A DNA stretch of 64,000 nucleotides from Cannabis sativa (GCF_029168945.1 NC_083603.1:16182001-16246000), one strand, 5' to 3'; positions 23,000-35,975 are shown, counted from the stretch's first letter. The notes: generated from the sequence alone by a model not told the origin. Translations and numbers: made by a program.

Positions 23000-25845
23000 C
23001 ACTTATCCCGTTATCATTGCATCAGATTTAGATGAAAAACAAGAAACAAAGTTGTTAGATATCCTTAGAAAACATAAAAAGGCCATAGGTTGGACCATGG
23101 GAGACATTAAGGGAATTAGCCCAGCTGTGTGCATGCATAGAATTCATTTAGAAGAAAATGCTAAGCCTTCCCGAGAAAGTCAAAGAAGATTAAATCCAAA
23201 CATGAAAGAGGTAGTAAGAGATGATGTAATTAAGATGTTAGATGTAGGGATCATTTACCCTATTTCGATACCCATGGGTTAGTCCTGTTCAAGTTGTTCC
23301 AAAAAAGTCTGGGATCACTGTTGTTAGAAATGAACAAAATGAGTTAATCCCTACTAGAGTCCAAACTGGGTGGAGAGTGTGTATAGACTATAGAAAGTTG
23401 AATAGTGTCACTAGGAAAGACCACTTCCCATTACCCTTCATTGACCAAATGCTTGAACGATTAGCTGGCCATGCTTATTATTGCTTTCTTGATGGGTACT
23501 CGGGATATAACCAAATCCCCATTGCCCCCGAAGATCAAGAAAAGACTACCTTTACTTGCCCTTTTGGAACCTTTGCATATCGTCGCATGCCTTTTGGTCT
23601 TTGTAATGCTCCTGCAACATTTCAAAGATGTATGATTGTAATATTTTCTGATATGGTTGAAAGAAATCTTGAAGTGTTTATGGATGATTTTTCTGTGTTT
23701 GGAAATTCTTTTGATGATTGTTTGCACCATCTTTCTCTTGTTTTAATTCGTTGCAAAGAAATGAATTTAGTTCTTAATTGGGAAAAATGTCATTTTATGG
23801 TTAAAAAGGGAATTGTCTTAGGTCATGTGATTTCATCTCAAGGAATAGAAGTTGATAAAGCAAAAGTAGATCTTATTTCAAAACTTCCTCCACCTAAGAC
23901 AGTAAAAGAAATTAGATCATTCTTAGGCCATGCCGGTTTTTATAGAAGATTCATAAAAGACTTTAGCAAAATTTCACGCCCTTTATGTCATTTACTTGGA
24001 AAAGAAAATGCTTTTGTCTTTGATAAAGATTGCCATGTTGCCTTTGAAAAATTGAAATCCCTTTTAACTAGTGCACCTATTATTCGCCCTCCCGATTGGA
24101 ATGTTCCTTTTGAAATCATGTGTGATGCTTCTGATTATGCAATTGGTGCTGTTTTAGGACAAAGAATTAACAAGTTACCTCATGTAATATACTATGCTAG
24201 CAAAACTTTAAATGAAACTCAATTGAATTACACTACAACTGAAAAAGAATTGCTTGTTGTTGTGTTTGCATTAGAGAAGTTTAGGTCTTATTTGTTAGGA
24301 TCTAAAATAATTGTCTATTCTGATCATGCTGCATTGAAATATCTCTTGTCGGAAAAAGATGCTAAATTTCGTTTAATTCGTTGGATCTTGCTTTTACAAG
24401 AATTCAATTTAGAGATACGTGATAAAAAAGGTTCTGAAAATGTTGTAGCTGATCATTTGTCTAGAATTGTTGTTGAAACTAATCATGATTCCACCACTAT
24501 CATTGAAACTTTTCCTGATGAACAACTCATGCATGTATCTTCTTTTCCTTGGTATGCTGATATTGTCAATTATTTGGTCACTGGTGAAATTCCTTCTCAT
24601 TGGTCTAAACAAGATAAATCTAAATTTTATGCTGAAGTGAAAAATTTCATGTGGGATGATCCTTATTTGTTTAAATATTGCCCCGATCAAATAATAAGAA
24701 GATGCATTCCAAACTGTGACCAATCTAAAATCATATCTTTTTGTCATGATCATGCATGTGGTGGACATTTTAGTGGTAAGAAAACTGCTTTGAAAATTTT
24801 ACAATGTGGATTTTATTGGCCTACTATTTTCCATGACACTTATATGCATTGTAAATCTTGTGAGCGTTGCCAAAAATTAGGAAGTGTAACTAGGAGAAAC
24901 ATGATGCCTTTGAATCCTATTCTTATTGTTGAAATATTTGATGTTTGGGGCATTGATTTTATGGGTCCATTTCCTAATTCTTTTGGTAATTTATACATTC
25001 TTGTTGGTGTTGATTATGTGTCTAAATGGGTAGAAGCTATTGCATGTCACACTAATGACCACAAAGTTGTGCTTAAGTTTTTGAAAGAAAATATTTTCTC
25101 ACGATTTGGTTCACCACGTGTTATCATTAGTGATAATGGTACACACTTTTGTAATAAGCCTTTTGAACAATTAATGAAACAATATGGCATTACACATAAA
25201 GTCACTACACCTTATCACCCACAAACTAGTGGTCAAGTTGAAATATCAAATAGGGAGATTAAGCACATCTTAGAGAAAACGGTCAACCCCACTAGGAAAG
25301 ATTGGTCCCTAAGACTCATTGATGCATTATGGGCATATCGTACTGCTTACAAAACGCCCATTGGAATGTCTCCCTATAGACTTGTTTATGGGAAGGCATG
25401 CCACTTACCCGTTGAGTTAGAACATAGAGCCTATTGGGCTATTAAGCAACTAAACTTTTCCTTAGACAAAGCGGGTGAGAAAAGAAAGCTTCAATTGAAT
25501 GAGTTAGAAGAGCTTAGGCATGATGCTTATGACTATTCGAAAAAGTATAAGGACCGAATGAAATTTTACCATGACAAAAACATCTTGAGAAAAGATTTTT
25601 CTCCCGGTCAAAAAGTCCTTTTATACAATTCTCGTTTGCATCTTTTCCCGGGAAAGTTACGCTCTAGGTGGGTAGGTCCATACATTATTCACACTGTTTT
25701 TTCACATGGAACCATTGAAGTTGAAAATCCTAATAATGGTAATGTATTCAAAGTTAATGGACAAAAATTGAAACCATTTTTAGAATTGAAAAATGTGGAA
25801 GTGGATGAAATCCTCCTTGAGGATCCAATTTACCATGATCCTTAA
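22914..25845 (+). pseudogene. Athila-type pol: RT, RNase H, integrase
   Basis: 22914-23282 gives the RT N-terminus (DEKQETKLLDILRKHKKAIG, GDIKGISPAVCMHRIHLEE). The frame shifts near 23,275. The 822-residue frame 23377-25845 has [20 protein letters not shown] (its first residues lie upstream), [27 protein letters not shown] and the catalytic FMDD. RNase H follows ([14 protein letters not shown]). Integrase has an HHCC-type region (HDHACGGHF ... CKSCERC) and the D, D, E core ([32 protein letters not shown]), ending with the WVGPYII region. RNase H and integrase are uninterrupted; the RT start is broken. Confidence 0.93.
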
Positions 25846-26690
25846 TTGCTCTCATCAATTCTTGGTAATATGTATTTTTCTTTATGTTTTAGATTAACTT
25901 TTTGTTTTGATTTTTGTTATCTTTTTGTTGCTCTTGACATGCTCCAAGATGAGGTATGACCATTCTAAACTCTCAACTCTTTCACTTTCAATTTATATTT
26001 GTATTTTGATACATTGAGGACAATGCATAAATTAAGTTTGGGGTGGTGAGTTCCTATGGTTATTTCTTTCATGTACTTAGAAATGGTAGAGTATTTTTCA
26101 CTAAAAAAAAAAAAATTATTGTTTGGATGCTAAAGTAGTAATATTATATATTTTTATAAAAAAAAAACAAAGAAAAATGTTTATTATTATTTTTCTAGTA
26201 AAAAAAAAACAAAAAAAATATATTAATTTTCTATATATATATATTTATGCCTCAAAAAAAAAAAAAAAACCCTTTGGTGATATCCTTTTTTTTTTTCCTA
26301 TGATAATACTTTGATTGAGTTTAATTTTAGTTTATAAAATTATGAATCTTTATTAAGCTTTGTGTTTAATTCTTGGGTCAATTTTGCTTAAAGATTAAAT
26401 TTTGAAAATTATTCATCTTGTTATGTGAAATAAATATTTTGTTACAATAATTTTTCCAAAATTCACATAATAATTTGATGAATAGATTTTACATTTAGAA
26501 TTTAAAATATATTTTCAAAGCAAGATTGACTATTGAATTAATTAGCTAAGCTTAATTTTTATTCATATTTTATATAAGCTATTTTCAATGTGCAATTTTT
26601 GAGGACATTTTTGATATCACCAAAATAAAAAAATGTGTGTTTTAATTTTTCTTTTGCTTGAGGACTAGCAAAATTTTAAGTTTGGGGTTG
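25846..26690 (+). other. Athila-type 3' untranslated region, no env
   Basis: Homopolymer A/T runs and no supported reading frame. The env-like ORF of some Athila elements is absent. The phrase aagtttggggt occurs at about 26,034 and again directly before the 3' LTR (about 26,678-26,690), where it acts as the likely polypurine tract. Confidence 0.75.
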
Positions 26691-28586
26691 TGATAACTCT
26701 AGGAATTAGAGTTATTTTCACATTTTTTTAAACTAAAATTGGTTTAGTTCTTAAGTTTTTTTTATTAATTTAGTAAGCTTTTAATTATTTTTGAATTTAT
26801 TAGCTTTATTGTAATTTTATATGTTTTTGTGTGTTTTTATAATTATTTTATTATAATATGTTATGTAGTATTTATTTTAATTTTATTTTAGTTTTCTAAT
26901 TAATTTTATGAATCTTTAGGTGTATTTGGTGGATAAAGTATGGATTAATTTGAAGAAGATGTGAAGAAATTGGGGTCAAAATGCAATTTTAAAAGCAAAA
27001 TCAAATCAGCCCAAGAAGAAGTCCCACTCTCGGTCAGCTCCTTGACCAATCTGAGCCGTCTGTGAATCGATCTAAGGGCTCCCATCCATGCGTGAGATCC
27101 ACCCGACCAAGGAGCAAGTGAAGCTCCAGCCAGCTGCCGCGTGGGACCCGCACGCAGCATCTTGTCCCCCACTCTTCCTTCCGCCAGCTGGCCTGCGTGG
27201 TCCCCAGCCCGTCAGTTTTCCCAGCCAACCAGAAGGCGCCACGCGAGCCCAGTCAGCCTCCTCCTCCAATCCCAGCTCGCCAGCTGCCACCTGCAGAAGA
27301 AAAAAGAAGAAAAAATTGGCTGTTAATTGTATTGCACACATCCAAAAATCACACCAACAAAAGGCCAAAATCCTTATTTTTCTCAAATACTTTACACCTA
27401 AATATCCATTTTATCTTTCCAATTTATTTCACCTAAATAAACATTCCCATTTTATTTTTACCCATCTTTTCACTATTTTTCCATCCAAACAAATATTTAT
27501 TTTTTCCAATACTCTTACACATACTCTATTTATCCATTCTCTTCCCAACACTAATTAAATTAATCATTTTATTTATTTTATTTTGATTAATTTAATTCTC
27601 TAATTTTGCCTATAAATATGGTATTGGAAGACCATTTCAAAACACATCTCTTCACCCTCCTAAACACCTCTTCAACCCAAAACACTTCTCCATTCCACAC
27701 TCTTCATTTTTACCATTTTCTTTCTACCATTTTTACACTTTGAAGAGCATGTCAAGTATGTTTATCTTTTGTAATTTTTATCTAGTTATGAGCTTCTAAT
27801 CTTTTTTCAAGATTATTAAGATGATGATGAAGCAAAATGTAACTAGATAGTGTTTATGTTTGTATGTTGATTTCCCATTTGTGCTATAAAGTTCATGGAT
27901 TTTTCTATCAAAAATATGTCTTTTTTATCTTCAATATCATGTATTTTTGATTGTTAAAGCATATTTCTACTTAGTTCTTCATTATGCAAAAATATAATAC
28001 TCTTTGATTAAATGTCTTTCATTAAATTGTTTACATCTAATTCTTAGAATATAAGTGTTATATTTTGCCTAAACATAGTTTCTTTGATTTTGTGTAGTTT
28101 CATTAAATTGTAACACATTTAATGCTTAGAAATTATACATTTTATAAGTGAAGAAAAATCCTACCTTTTTGAAAATAACTTGTACTTAAATGAAAAATAT
28201 ATTTTAGAAAATATGGTAAGATTTATTTCAACTATATCTAAAACTTGGGAATCAATATACTTATAAATATTATTGAACTTGCATTTTGTGGATTCTAATA
28301 TCTTAATAATCTTATTTTACACATCTTATTTGAAAATCATTTTCATACTCACTCATCTTTAATCTTAAGTATTTTAGTTACTTGTCTTTTATTTTATTTT
28401 GCAAAACTAAAATCCCATCAAATATTTGGAGCTAGGTTAGAATATTCTTACTTTGTTTGAAATAATTTCTTTTGATGTTAGTCAACTCCCATGGGTTCGA
28501 CCTTGCACTTACATGAACACTATATTCCGAAACAATTCGTGCACTTGCGAGTATAAATATTAAAACACTCACTTTCGAGGACAACA
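26691..28586 (+). repeat. 3' LTR of the Athila-type element (1,896 bp)
   Basis: Near-identical to 17884-19769. Differences seen include cggtcaac/cggtcagc, gagtcg/gagccg, cacgcg/catgcg and extra agaag-type bases near 27,300. Confidence 0.94.
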
Positions 28587-30486
28587 CTCCTTATTGCATC
28601 GAGAAAACTAAGGCCATATTTTTAGGCGCAGTCCATCAAAGTATTCACGAACCATCCGCTCCGGCAGATCTTACAAAAACCTGAAGCTTCTGGGAGACTC
28701 CTCAAGTGGGCAATGGAACTAAGCCAATTTGACATACAGTACATACTCCGCATCTCAATCAAAGGCTAGGCACTCAGAGATTTTATTGTTGACTGCAATG
28801 AAACTGAGGCTAACGCCAATATGCCAGATCTAGATATGCCTACATGGAAAGTGTATGTCGATGGGGCATCGAACGAGAATGGATTGGGGGTCAGGGTAGC
28901 AATGATATCTCCTGATGGACTGAATATGAAGCCCTGCTAGTGGCACTAAGGCTGGCAAAGGCAGTAGGAGCCAACATGGTGGAGGTGTACAACGACTCTC
29001 AACTAGTTGTTAACTAGGTGTTGGAAGAATACCAAACACATGGAGAAAAGATGGCCGCTTACGTCTTAACTGTCAGAGAATTGCTGCAAGAATTTAAGAA
29101 TTACAAGATCGAATGGATTCCCCAAGAAAGGAACGTTCATGCAGATTGCCAAGCTAAGTTAGCATCAGTTTATGAGGTAGAAAAGCTGGGGTTAGTGCTA
29201 GTTGAGTATCTCACGGAACCCAACATTAGGCCAAAAGTGGAAGTAGCGACAAATGAACAAATGCAAAGCTGGATGGACCCAATTGTCAAGTACATAACAA
29301 AGGGAGAATTACCTCAATAGAGGACTATGTCTAGAAGGGTACAATATCAAGCTCACCGTTACTTGATAATTGATGGTATTCTCTATCGAAGGGGGCTCAA
29401 TATGCCATATCTAAGTGTGTAAGATCCTGAAGTTAGATAGATTATACAAGAGGTCCATTCTTCGAAGATCACACTGGGGGCCCAAGCCTCTCCAAGAAAA
29501 TCCTAAGGTAAGGATACTTCTGGCCTACCATGACGAAAGATTGCATAGACTACGTCCTTAGTGTGATCCATGTCAAAGATTTGCAAATATCTCGAGAGCC
29601 CCGCCAAATGAAATCACGTTAATGATAAGCCCGCGACCCTTTGCAGTACGGGGAATAGACCTTATAAGATCTCTCTCCATAGGAAAGGGTGGGGTAAAAT
29701 ATGCAAATAGTGGTTGTGGATTATTTCACGAAATGGACAAAGGCAGGACCTATGAAGTCTATAAAAGCTAAGTAAGCTTTAGACTTTGTCATCAAAAACA
29801 TTGTGTGTTGAAATGGGTTGCCTCATAAGATAGTCTCAGACAATGGTAAGCAATTCGATTGTGATGAGTTCACGGATTTGTGCAACAAACACGGAGTTTC
29901 TCAACTGTGGCACAACCACAGCCAAATAGACAAGTGGAAGTCGTCAACAAAATACTAAAGGTCACCCTTAAGGAAAAACTCATGGCCTGCAAAAACGATT
30001 GGCCTGAAGAGTTGCCACACGTATTATGGGCATACAGGACCACTACAAGGACTACCACTAGACATTCCCCATTCTCAATGGTGTATGGGTGTGAGGCCAT
30101 GGTCCTAGTAGAAGTTGTAATCCCCTCCCATAGAAGAACTACTTATGATCCAGCAACAAACTAAGCCTTGTTACAAGAAGCACTGGATTTAGTATATGAA
30201 CTCTGGGAAGAATCACAAATACGCATGGCACCATACCAGAAGAAAGTGGCAAAATATTTCAACTCCAAAGTCAAGAACAAAAAATTTGCCATTGGTGATC
30301 TGGTCCTAAGAAGGGTCTTCCCAGCCTCCTAAGAATCAGGAGTGGGGGTACTCAGACCAGATTGGGAAGGCCCGTACGAAGTTGAAGATGAAATAAGCTT
30401 TGGGACTTATAAATTGAAGCGAATGGACGAATCGATAGTACCCAGAGCCTGGAATGCTGTTCATCTCCAAAAATACTATCAGTAAT
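28587..30486 (+). pseudogene. Tat-lineage pol, RNase H, extra RNase H and integrase (right part)
   Basis: Continues the pol cut at 17,883. It reads ILQKPEASGRLLKWAMELSQ and FDIQYI, then a second, archaeal-type RNase H (WKVYVDGASNENG..., VLTVRELLQEFKNYKIEWIP, RNVHADCQAKLASV), a feature of the Tat lineage. Integrase follows (YFWPTMTKDCIDYV, VVDYFTKWTKAGPM, IVSDNGKQFDC, then LPHVLWAYRTTTRT) and ends WNAVHLQKYYQ before the stop at about 30,484. Many stops and frameshifts; the open stretches are 29018-29320 and 29880-30164. Confidence 0.9.
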
Positions 30487-30847
30487 CAGGAATTCAGTAT
30501 TTAATTTCATCTTTGTACTTTGTAAGTTAACCTGTAGCGAACAAAGATATATGCATTATCCTGGGTAAATCTAACCTAAGTGACCTAAAAATTCCTTTTT
30601 AAGTCACTTAACGGGGTACTAAGGCATAAACATACACAAAGATAGGCAAAAATCAAAAATAAAAAGGGACGATAAATAGATAAATACAAGTACTTTCTTA
30701 AAATATAAGTTGTCCAAAAAAGATAGGCTTGGGGAAAGGCTATAAAAATGTCTCCCCTAACGAAATGTAAAGATAATATAAACTAAAAATTAAAAGTATT
30801 GTCTTAAGGGGGAGAGTAGTAAAAGGGAGTAAGAGAGAAGGGCTTAA
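30487..30847. other. Spacer between Tat integrase and the antisense gene
   Basis: AT-rich, no frame of note. The two convergent reading regions end about 360 bp apart. Confidence 0.5.
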
Positions 30848-33800
30848 TTAATCTGCCCTTGAAGGAAGTCGAGGACCCATCCACTCAGCCAAGACTTGCT
30901 CCAACTTCTTGTTCTTTTCCCAAAAGCAAACCATGGTAGCCTCAGGATCGAGCATGAAGTGGAGGTGAGGTTCAAACTTGTTCGATTTCCAACACATAAA
31001 AACTCCATCCTCGAAGATCTTCGCACAATGCTTACATGTCTTTGGAGTTAATAAAGCTTCCCTCGTAGCCTTTGGAGCCTCCTTCTGGGTTCGTTCCCAG
31101 AACTCACGTAACTCATAGAGCTCAACTGACATACTCGCTGTAGTCTCCAAGTTAGTCTTATGTAGCTCTTTAAGAGTCTTGAGTTTTTCTGTGAGTCCCT
31201 GAATCTCCTTTCAACCATTTAGAAGGTCGTTTTGGTTTGAGGCAATGGTGTCATCTTTGGCCTTGAGAGCCTCCTGATCTCGCTCCCTGAGAGCTCTCTC
31301 TGCCAGAGCGTCATTACAAAGAGTCTCCATCTAGTTCTCAAACTCCCTAAGCTTCCTCAGAATGCCATCCATGCCACCCAGCTCCGAAATGACAAACCCT
31401 TAGTCAATTAACGCTTAGAGATAAAACCGGACTTTGCAGCAATCTGACAGCAATCAAATAAAATTGGGTCAGGTCTTTAAAAAATAATAATGAAAAAGGA
31501 AAACAAAACTTGAAAGTATATACTAGGGGTGTTCAAAAAAATTTACAAACCGCCCAACCTGAATAAACCGCCCAAACCAAACCGAATAAACCGACAAAAA
31601 ATACAACCCGAAATAATACAATGAAAATCCAAACCGCCCAATGAATATATTGGGTGGTTTATAAATTATTCTAAACTGCCTAATTAACCCGAATAAATCG
31701 AATTAAATCAATTTATATATTTTTATAGAAGTGTATATATTATATCACATAAATAACATTTATTAGTTAAACTATTTTGTATTTAAAGTTTAGACATTTT
31801 AGTGTTTAACTTAAAACTTAGACTTTATAGTTAATAATTTTTATTGTATTTGGATATTGAAGTTAAAGTTTAAATCTCTACCATATTTTATTACTTTTTT
31901 TAATTATTTTATTCAATTATTTTATGTTTACTCAATTATATTTATCTTATATTAAGGTTCTTAAAATTAATTTAAACTATAGTATGTTTTAACTTGAAAT
32001 AGAAATAATATATTTTTATTTTTTAAAAAATCTAATTATTTGAATAGTAGAAACTAACAATAATAATTATAAAAAAAAAAGTGAAGAACGGTTTGGACGG
32101 ATTAACCCGACCAAACCGACGAAATCATTGGGCGGGTTGAACTTTCTCTAATTTTTGATTGGGCGGGTTACGATTAAATATTTGCAACCAGATATTTATA
32201 TTGGGTTGATAAAAATATGCTATAACCCGACTTAACCGACCGACGTACACCCCTAGTATATACTCATGGAAGTAAGAACCACGCTCATGTCCTGAATTTA
32301 GTAGACGGGGTTAGTGGAGGCGCAGGCTGCATACCTTTTTGTTGGAAGTTAGGTTAGGTCAGCAACAAAATGACTTACCATCTCAGAGGTAAAAGGTGCC
32401 AGGGTTGGGCCCAGGTAGTGCTTGGACCAATCGGTCATGGGATCAAGATTTAGGTCCCAGACCTCCCCAGTATACTCACCTTGAAAAGGCCCATCATGGA
32501 CCTCCCTTAGCCTTTTTATTAAAGCATCGACCTCTACATTGCCTTTGGATAGCTCATCCACTGCATAATTGTGTTTGGCAATGTGGAGTTGGACCCGCTC
32601 TTCATCAGGATAGGCCGGGGTTAGGAGAATGGCTAAGGGGGCGGGGAAGTCTTCAGCTTCAGTCCGGATCCTAGAGTCAGAGCTAGGACTGGGGGTGGCT
32701 TACCCTGTAGGCTTTCTTGAAGGCTCCGAAAGGGAAACCACACCTTTCCATTCCCAGTCAAGTGGGGGTACCTCTTCCTCCTCTTCCTTAATCAGTACCA
32801 CCTCCTGGTTCCCAGGTACCTCTTCAGTCGGGCCCCCAGGAGTCACCATCACCTGGGGAGGATTAGGCACCTTCAACTTAGGGCTATGAGTGGTGGCTAA
32901 CATGGCCAGCAAGTTGTCCATGGGTTTTGCTGTTCAAAGCAAACAAAAAGAGTTAAAAAAAAAAGCACTAAGGAATCACAAATGCAAGTATAACACAACA
33001 AGGCTAATCCTACCCTGACGCTCTAATTTTTCCCTAGAAAATTCATAAATTAAAAAGTTAGTGTCGTCATCCCCTAGAAAGCTATCTCAAGGAAGGAACT
33101 AACTCAAGGTCATGTAGGAGGAATGATCCAAAAGAATGGGAACAAGAGGACCGAAGCCCATTTGAGACTGACCCAAGAAACAACTCAAGTTAGAAAAATA
33201 AAAACCTTTGCATTATCTCCCCACTGAGTATGGGGCATCCGAAACTTATACAGCCTCATGTAAAAACCCAATGGCCTTAAGTAAGAATAATCTTGGATGG
33301 ATGGAACAAAATGAATGTTCAAAGGGGACTTACGGGCTTTAGAGGTACTAGCACCAGGGGTCCCAAAGTTCAGAACAGGAAAGGGGAATTTAGGCCTAGC
33401 TGGGGTCTTTTCTTTTCCTACCTTCTCTTGGATGAGCCTCCCGGAAGCCTCTTAGAGGGGAGCGTAATGGAGATCCTGCTCTTTCTTGTATCCATACTTG
33501 TTGTATTTATCCTCGACAATTGAAATAATGTCGGCCCTGAGCGCCTTCTTGCTCCCATGATTATGGGTGTTAGGGCAAATTACTTTGGAAAGGTTAAAAT
33601 TCTCAACTGATTGACCCTCCGACAATTGGCGGTCATCACCAAATCTCCTACATTCAAGTCTTCTTTCTTATAGCCAGCAAGCACCTGGACATGGTTCAAG
33701 AAAAGTTGAGTGGGAGCAGTGCGGTGCATTGGGGGGATCCTGACCCAGTCCGTCAATAGGTCCAGGCGCTCAAAGGCTTTAAACCCAAAAGAAAAGAAAA

Positions 33801-34487
33801 ACATATATGACAGTATTCCTTAACGTTCTTTCGAAAATTGAAGGGTACCGGGGTTTCAATGGCCAGATGAGCTTGCAACTTGTAAAAACCATCTTTAAAT
33901 TTGTCACCCTTCTTGGGCACAGAAAGAAGTTTGTAAAAATATAAAATTTCAGCGGGGCGGGGAGCAGCCCAACCCCTAGCAGCATAAAAATTAAAAAGGC
34001 TTGATAGCAGGTGGTAGGCTTGAGGAATCAGTTGGCATGGCGTAAGTCCAACAAATACGAAGAAATCAATGAAATAGTCCTACAGAGGTAACATGGCTTC
34101 GGACATAAGATGGGTCTGGCTCCAGGCTCCAAAATTGTTGTAATTGTGGTTCGGTGTCTCTTCATCTCTGGGAAGACGATGATAAACTCCAGAGCCAGAC
34201 AATTTGGTCCCATTTACAGCCACTATCTTCTCCAGTTGATGGGCACAGGTCAAAGTAGAATGGATTTCATTGGCCTCCCAATCGTTGGAACAACAAGAAT
34301 ATTTCTTGTAGGCAAATGGGCCTTGCATAACCTCTTCCAAGGTGGCAAGCTTCTTTGGCCCCTTCTTGGAGGATTTGGCACTAGACACGTTGGGATTTGA
34401 CATGGAGTTGGTGTGATGGAGCTCAAGAATTTCTTTGTCGAACCCAAAGAAACCGTGTTTGTGAAGGTCTTGAAGAACTTCACTCAT
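30848..34487 (-). pseudogene. Antisense, apparently spliced gene of the Tat element, decayed
   Basis: Opposite in direction to pol. Segment 1, about 34487-33334, starts MSEVLQDLHKHGFFGFDKEI and includes YFIDFFVFVGLTPCQLIPQA and FYKLLSVPKKGDKFKDG, then LKAFERLDLLTDWVRIPP. It has a TAG near 34,081 and frameshifts near 33,800-34,000. A GTAAGT donor at 33333-33328 joins in phase to an acceptor before 32939, giving STSKA-PKPMDNLLAML. Segment 2, 32939-32379, is acidic (IKEEEEEVPPLDWEW) and ends at another GTAAGT donor. Segment 3, about 31400-30848, is coiled-coil-like (LREFEN, EIQGLTEKLKTLKELH) with a CX2C pair (TCKHCAK), has stops near 31,333 and 31,210, and ends at TAA 30848. Extra antisense ORFs are known in Tat elements. 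Function unknown. Confidence 0.65.
31524..32255. mobile_element. hAT-type MITE (732 bp) in an intron of the antisense gene
   Basis: Ends TAGGGGTGTTCAAAA and, reverse-complemented, TAGGGGTGTACGTCGG. Flanked by a perfect 8-bp duplication gtatatac (31516-31523 and 32256-32263). Subterminal aaccgccca / gggcgggtt motifs are repeated and inverted near the two ends. The middle is AT-rich without coding content. Removing it would shrink the intron by about 740 bp. Confidence 0.92.
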
Positions 34488-34669
34488 TTGAAAGATAAGA
34501 AACCCAGCAGTTAGCCCCCACATTAAACCCAAGGTCAAAAAGGGGAATGGGGGTCCCCTAACCGCTGGGAAGATGCCCCCTCCGAATGAATGTCAAAACG
34601 AATCTAACTATTCACAGTGGCGAACATCGAGTGCAAAGCATCCAAGCAATACAGAGAAATCAAGAGAAA

Positions 34670-35975
34670 AGTTACTGTCGCCGAAAAAATTACCAGAAAT
34701 AGATGTCTCAGATATAAATAAAAATAGAACTAGTTCTATAACATAATGAATAAAAACTAATAACACAAAATAGCTCAAAGCGAACATAATTGAAATATAA
34801 CCGGTTCTGTAACATAATAAATAAAAACAAATAACACAAAATAACTCAAATCAAGTATAATTAAAATAGAACTGGTTCTATAACAGTGTTATAATGAATA
34901 AAAACAAATAACATGAAATAACTCAAACCAATTATAACTAAAATAGATCCGGTTATATAACATAATGAATACAAACAAGTAAGACACAATAACTGAAACC
35001 GATTACAATTAAAAAAATAAAGAGGAAATCAGTTCCTAAAATACTGAAACATAAATTAATAACAAAACTAGTTCCACAACAAAATATCTCAAAATTTTTG
35101 TAATTTTTAATGTTGTTTTTGGGAGAATTGGTTATGGGTTGACTCGGTACTGAGTTTGATGATGAGTTTGGCAATTGGGTATTTTTGGAGTAGATATGGT
35201 ACGAGTGTAATTTTTTTTGTGGGTTGGAGCATGTTGAATGAATATTTTTGTTTGAGTTATTTTATTAAACTGGTTTTTATGTGTGAGTTTTTATCTTAGT
35301 TCCTTTACGGAACCATTTTTTTGTCTCAAAATTTTAACTAGTTGAGAAATATATCTGATTTCTTTATATTATATTTGAGTTATTGTGTGTTATTATTTGT
35401 GTTTATGGAACCGATTCTTTTCATATTTATGCCTCAATATTTTTCGGAATTGATCCCCACTTTTTTTTTTTTTTAAAAAAAAATTATAACTGGTTTTATG
35501 AGGTATTATGTGTAATGAGGTATTTTGTTGTGGAGCTAGTTTTGTTTTTAATTTATGTTTCAATGTTTCATGAACTGATTTTCTATTTGTGTTTTTAATT
35601 GTAATCGATTTGAGTTATTTCGTATTACTTGTTTGTATTCATTATGTTATATAACCGATTCTATTTTAGTTATAACCAGTTTGAGTTATTTCGTGTTATT
35701 TGTTTCTATTCATTATAACATTGTTATAGAATCGATTCTATTTTAATTATAACTGGTTTGGGTTATTTTATTTTATTTGCTTTTATTCATTGTGTTATAG
35801 AACCAGTTATATGTCAATTATAATCAGTTTGAGTTATTTTGTGTTATTTGTTTTTATTGATTGTTATAGAGCCAGTTCTATTTTTATTTATATCTAAGAC
35901 ATCTACTTCTGGTGACTTTTCCAGTGACTTTTCCAACGACTGTAATTTTTCGGCGACGATAATTTTTCCACCATC
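34670..35975. repeat. Large imperfect inverted repeat built of ~90-bp tandem units
   Basis: The left arm (about 34,670-35,100) and the right arm (about 35,490-35,975) are reverse complements, roughly 85% by eye. Each arm holds four or so tandem variants with aataacacaaaataactcaaac, then tataattaaaatagaac and tggttctataacataatgaa. The outer ends share gtcgccgaaaaa and agatgtct(c/t)agatataaa. A spacer of about 390 bp carries one more diverged unit. No protein is supported; frames here are shadows. Confidence 0.8.

Larger units (their letters stand above)
17884..28586 (+). mobile_element. Athila-type Ty3/gypsy LTR retrotransposon nested in Tat pol
   Basis: A 10,703-bp element with two LTRs of about 1.89 kb, a perfect 5-bp duplication ctcct (17879-17883 and 28587-28591), and gag-pol in the order gag, protease, RT, RNase H, integrase. 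The lineage call rests on the GCGCCGTTGCCGGGGA primer site and on protease and RT wording typical of Athila-like plant elements. The LTRs differ at only scattered sites plus a ~9-10-bp insertion (about 1% by eye). Several breaks in gag-pol make this copy non-autonomous. Confidence 0.95.

Noticed and set aside
34670..35975. Inverted repeat considered as a microRNA precursor
   Set aside because: Far too long and built of tandem units; a siRNA-producing hairpin is possible, but a miRNA foldback is not supported.
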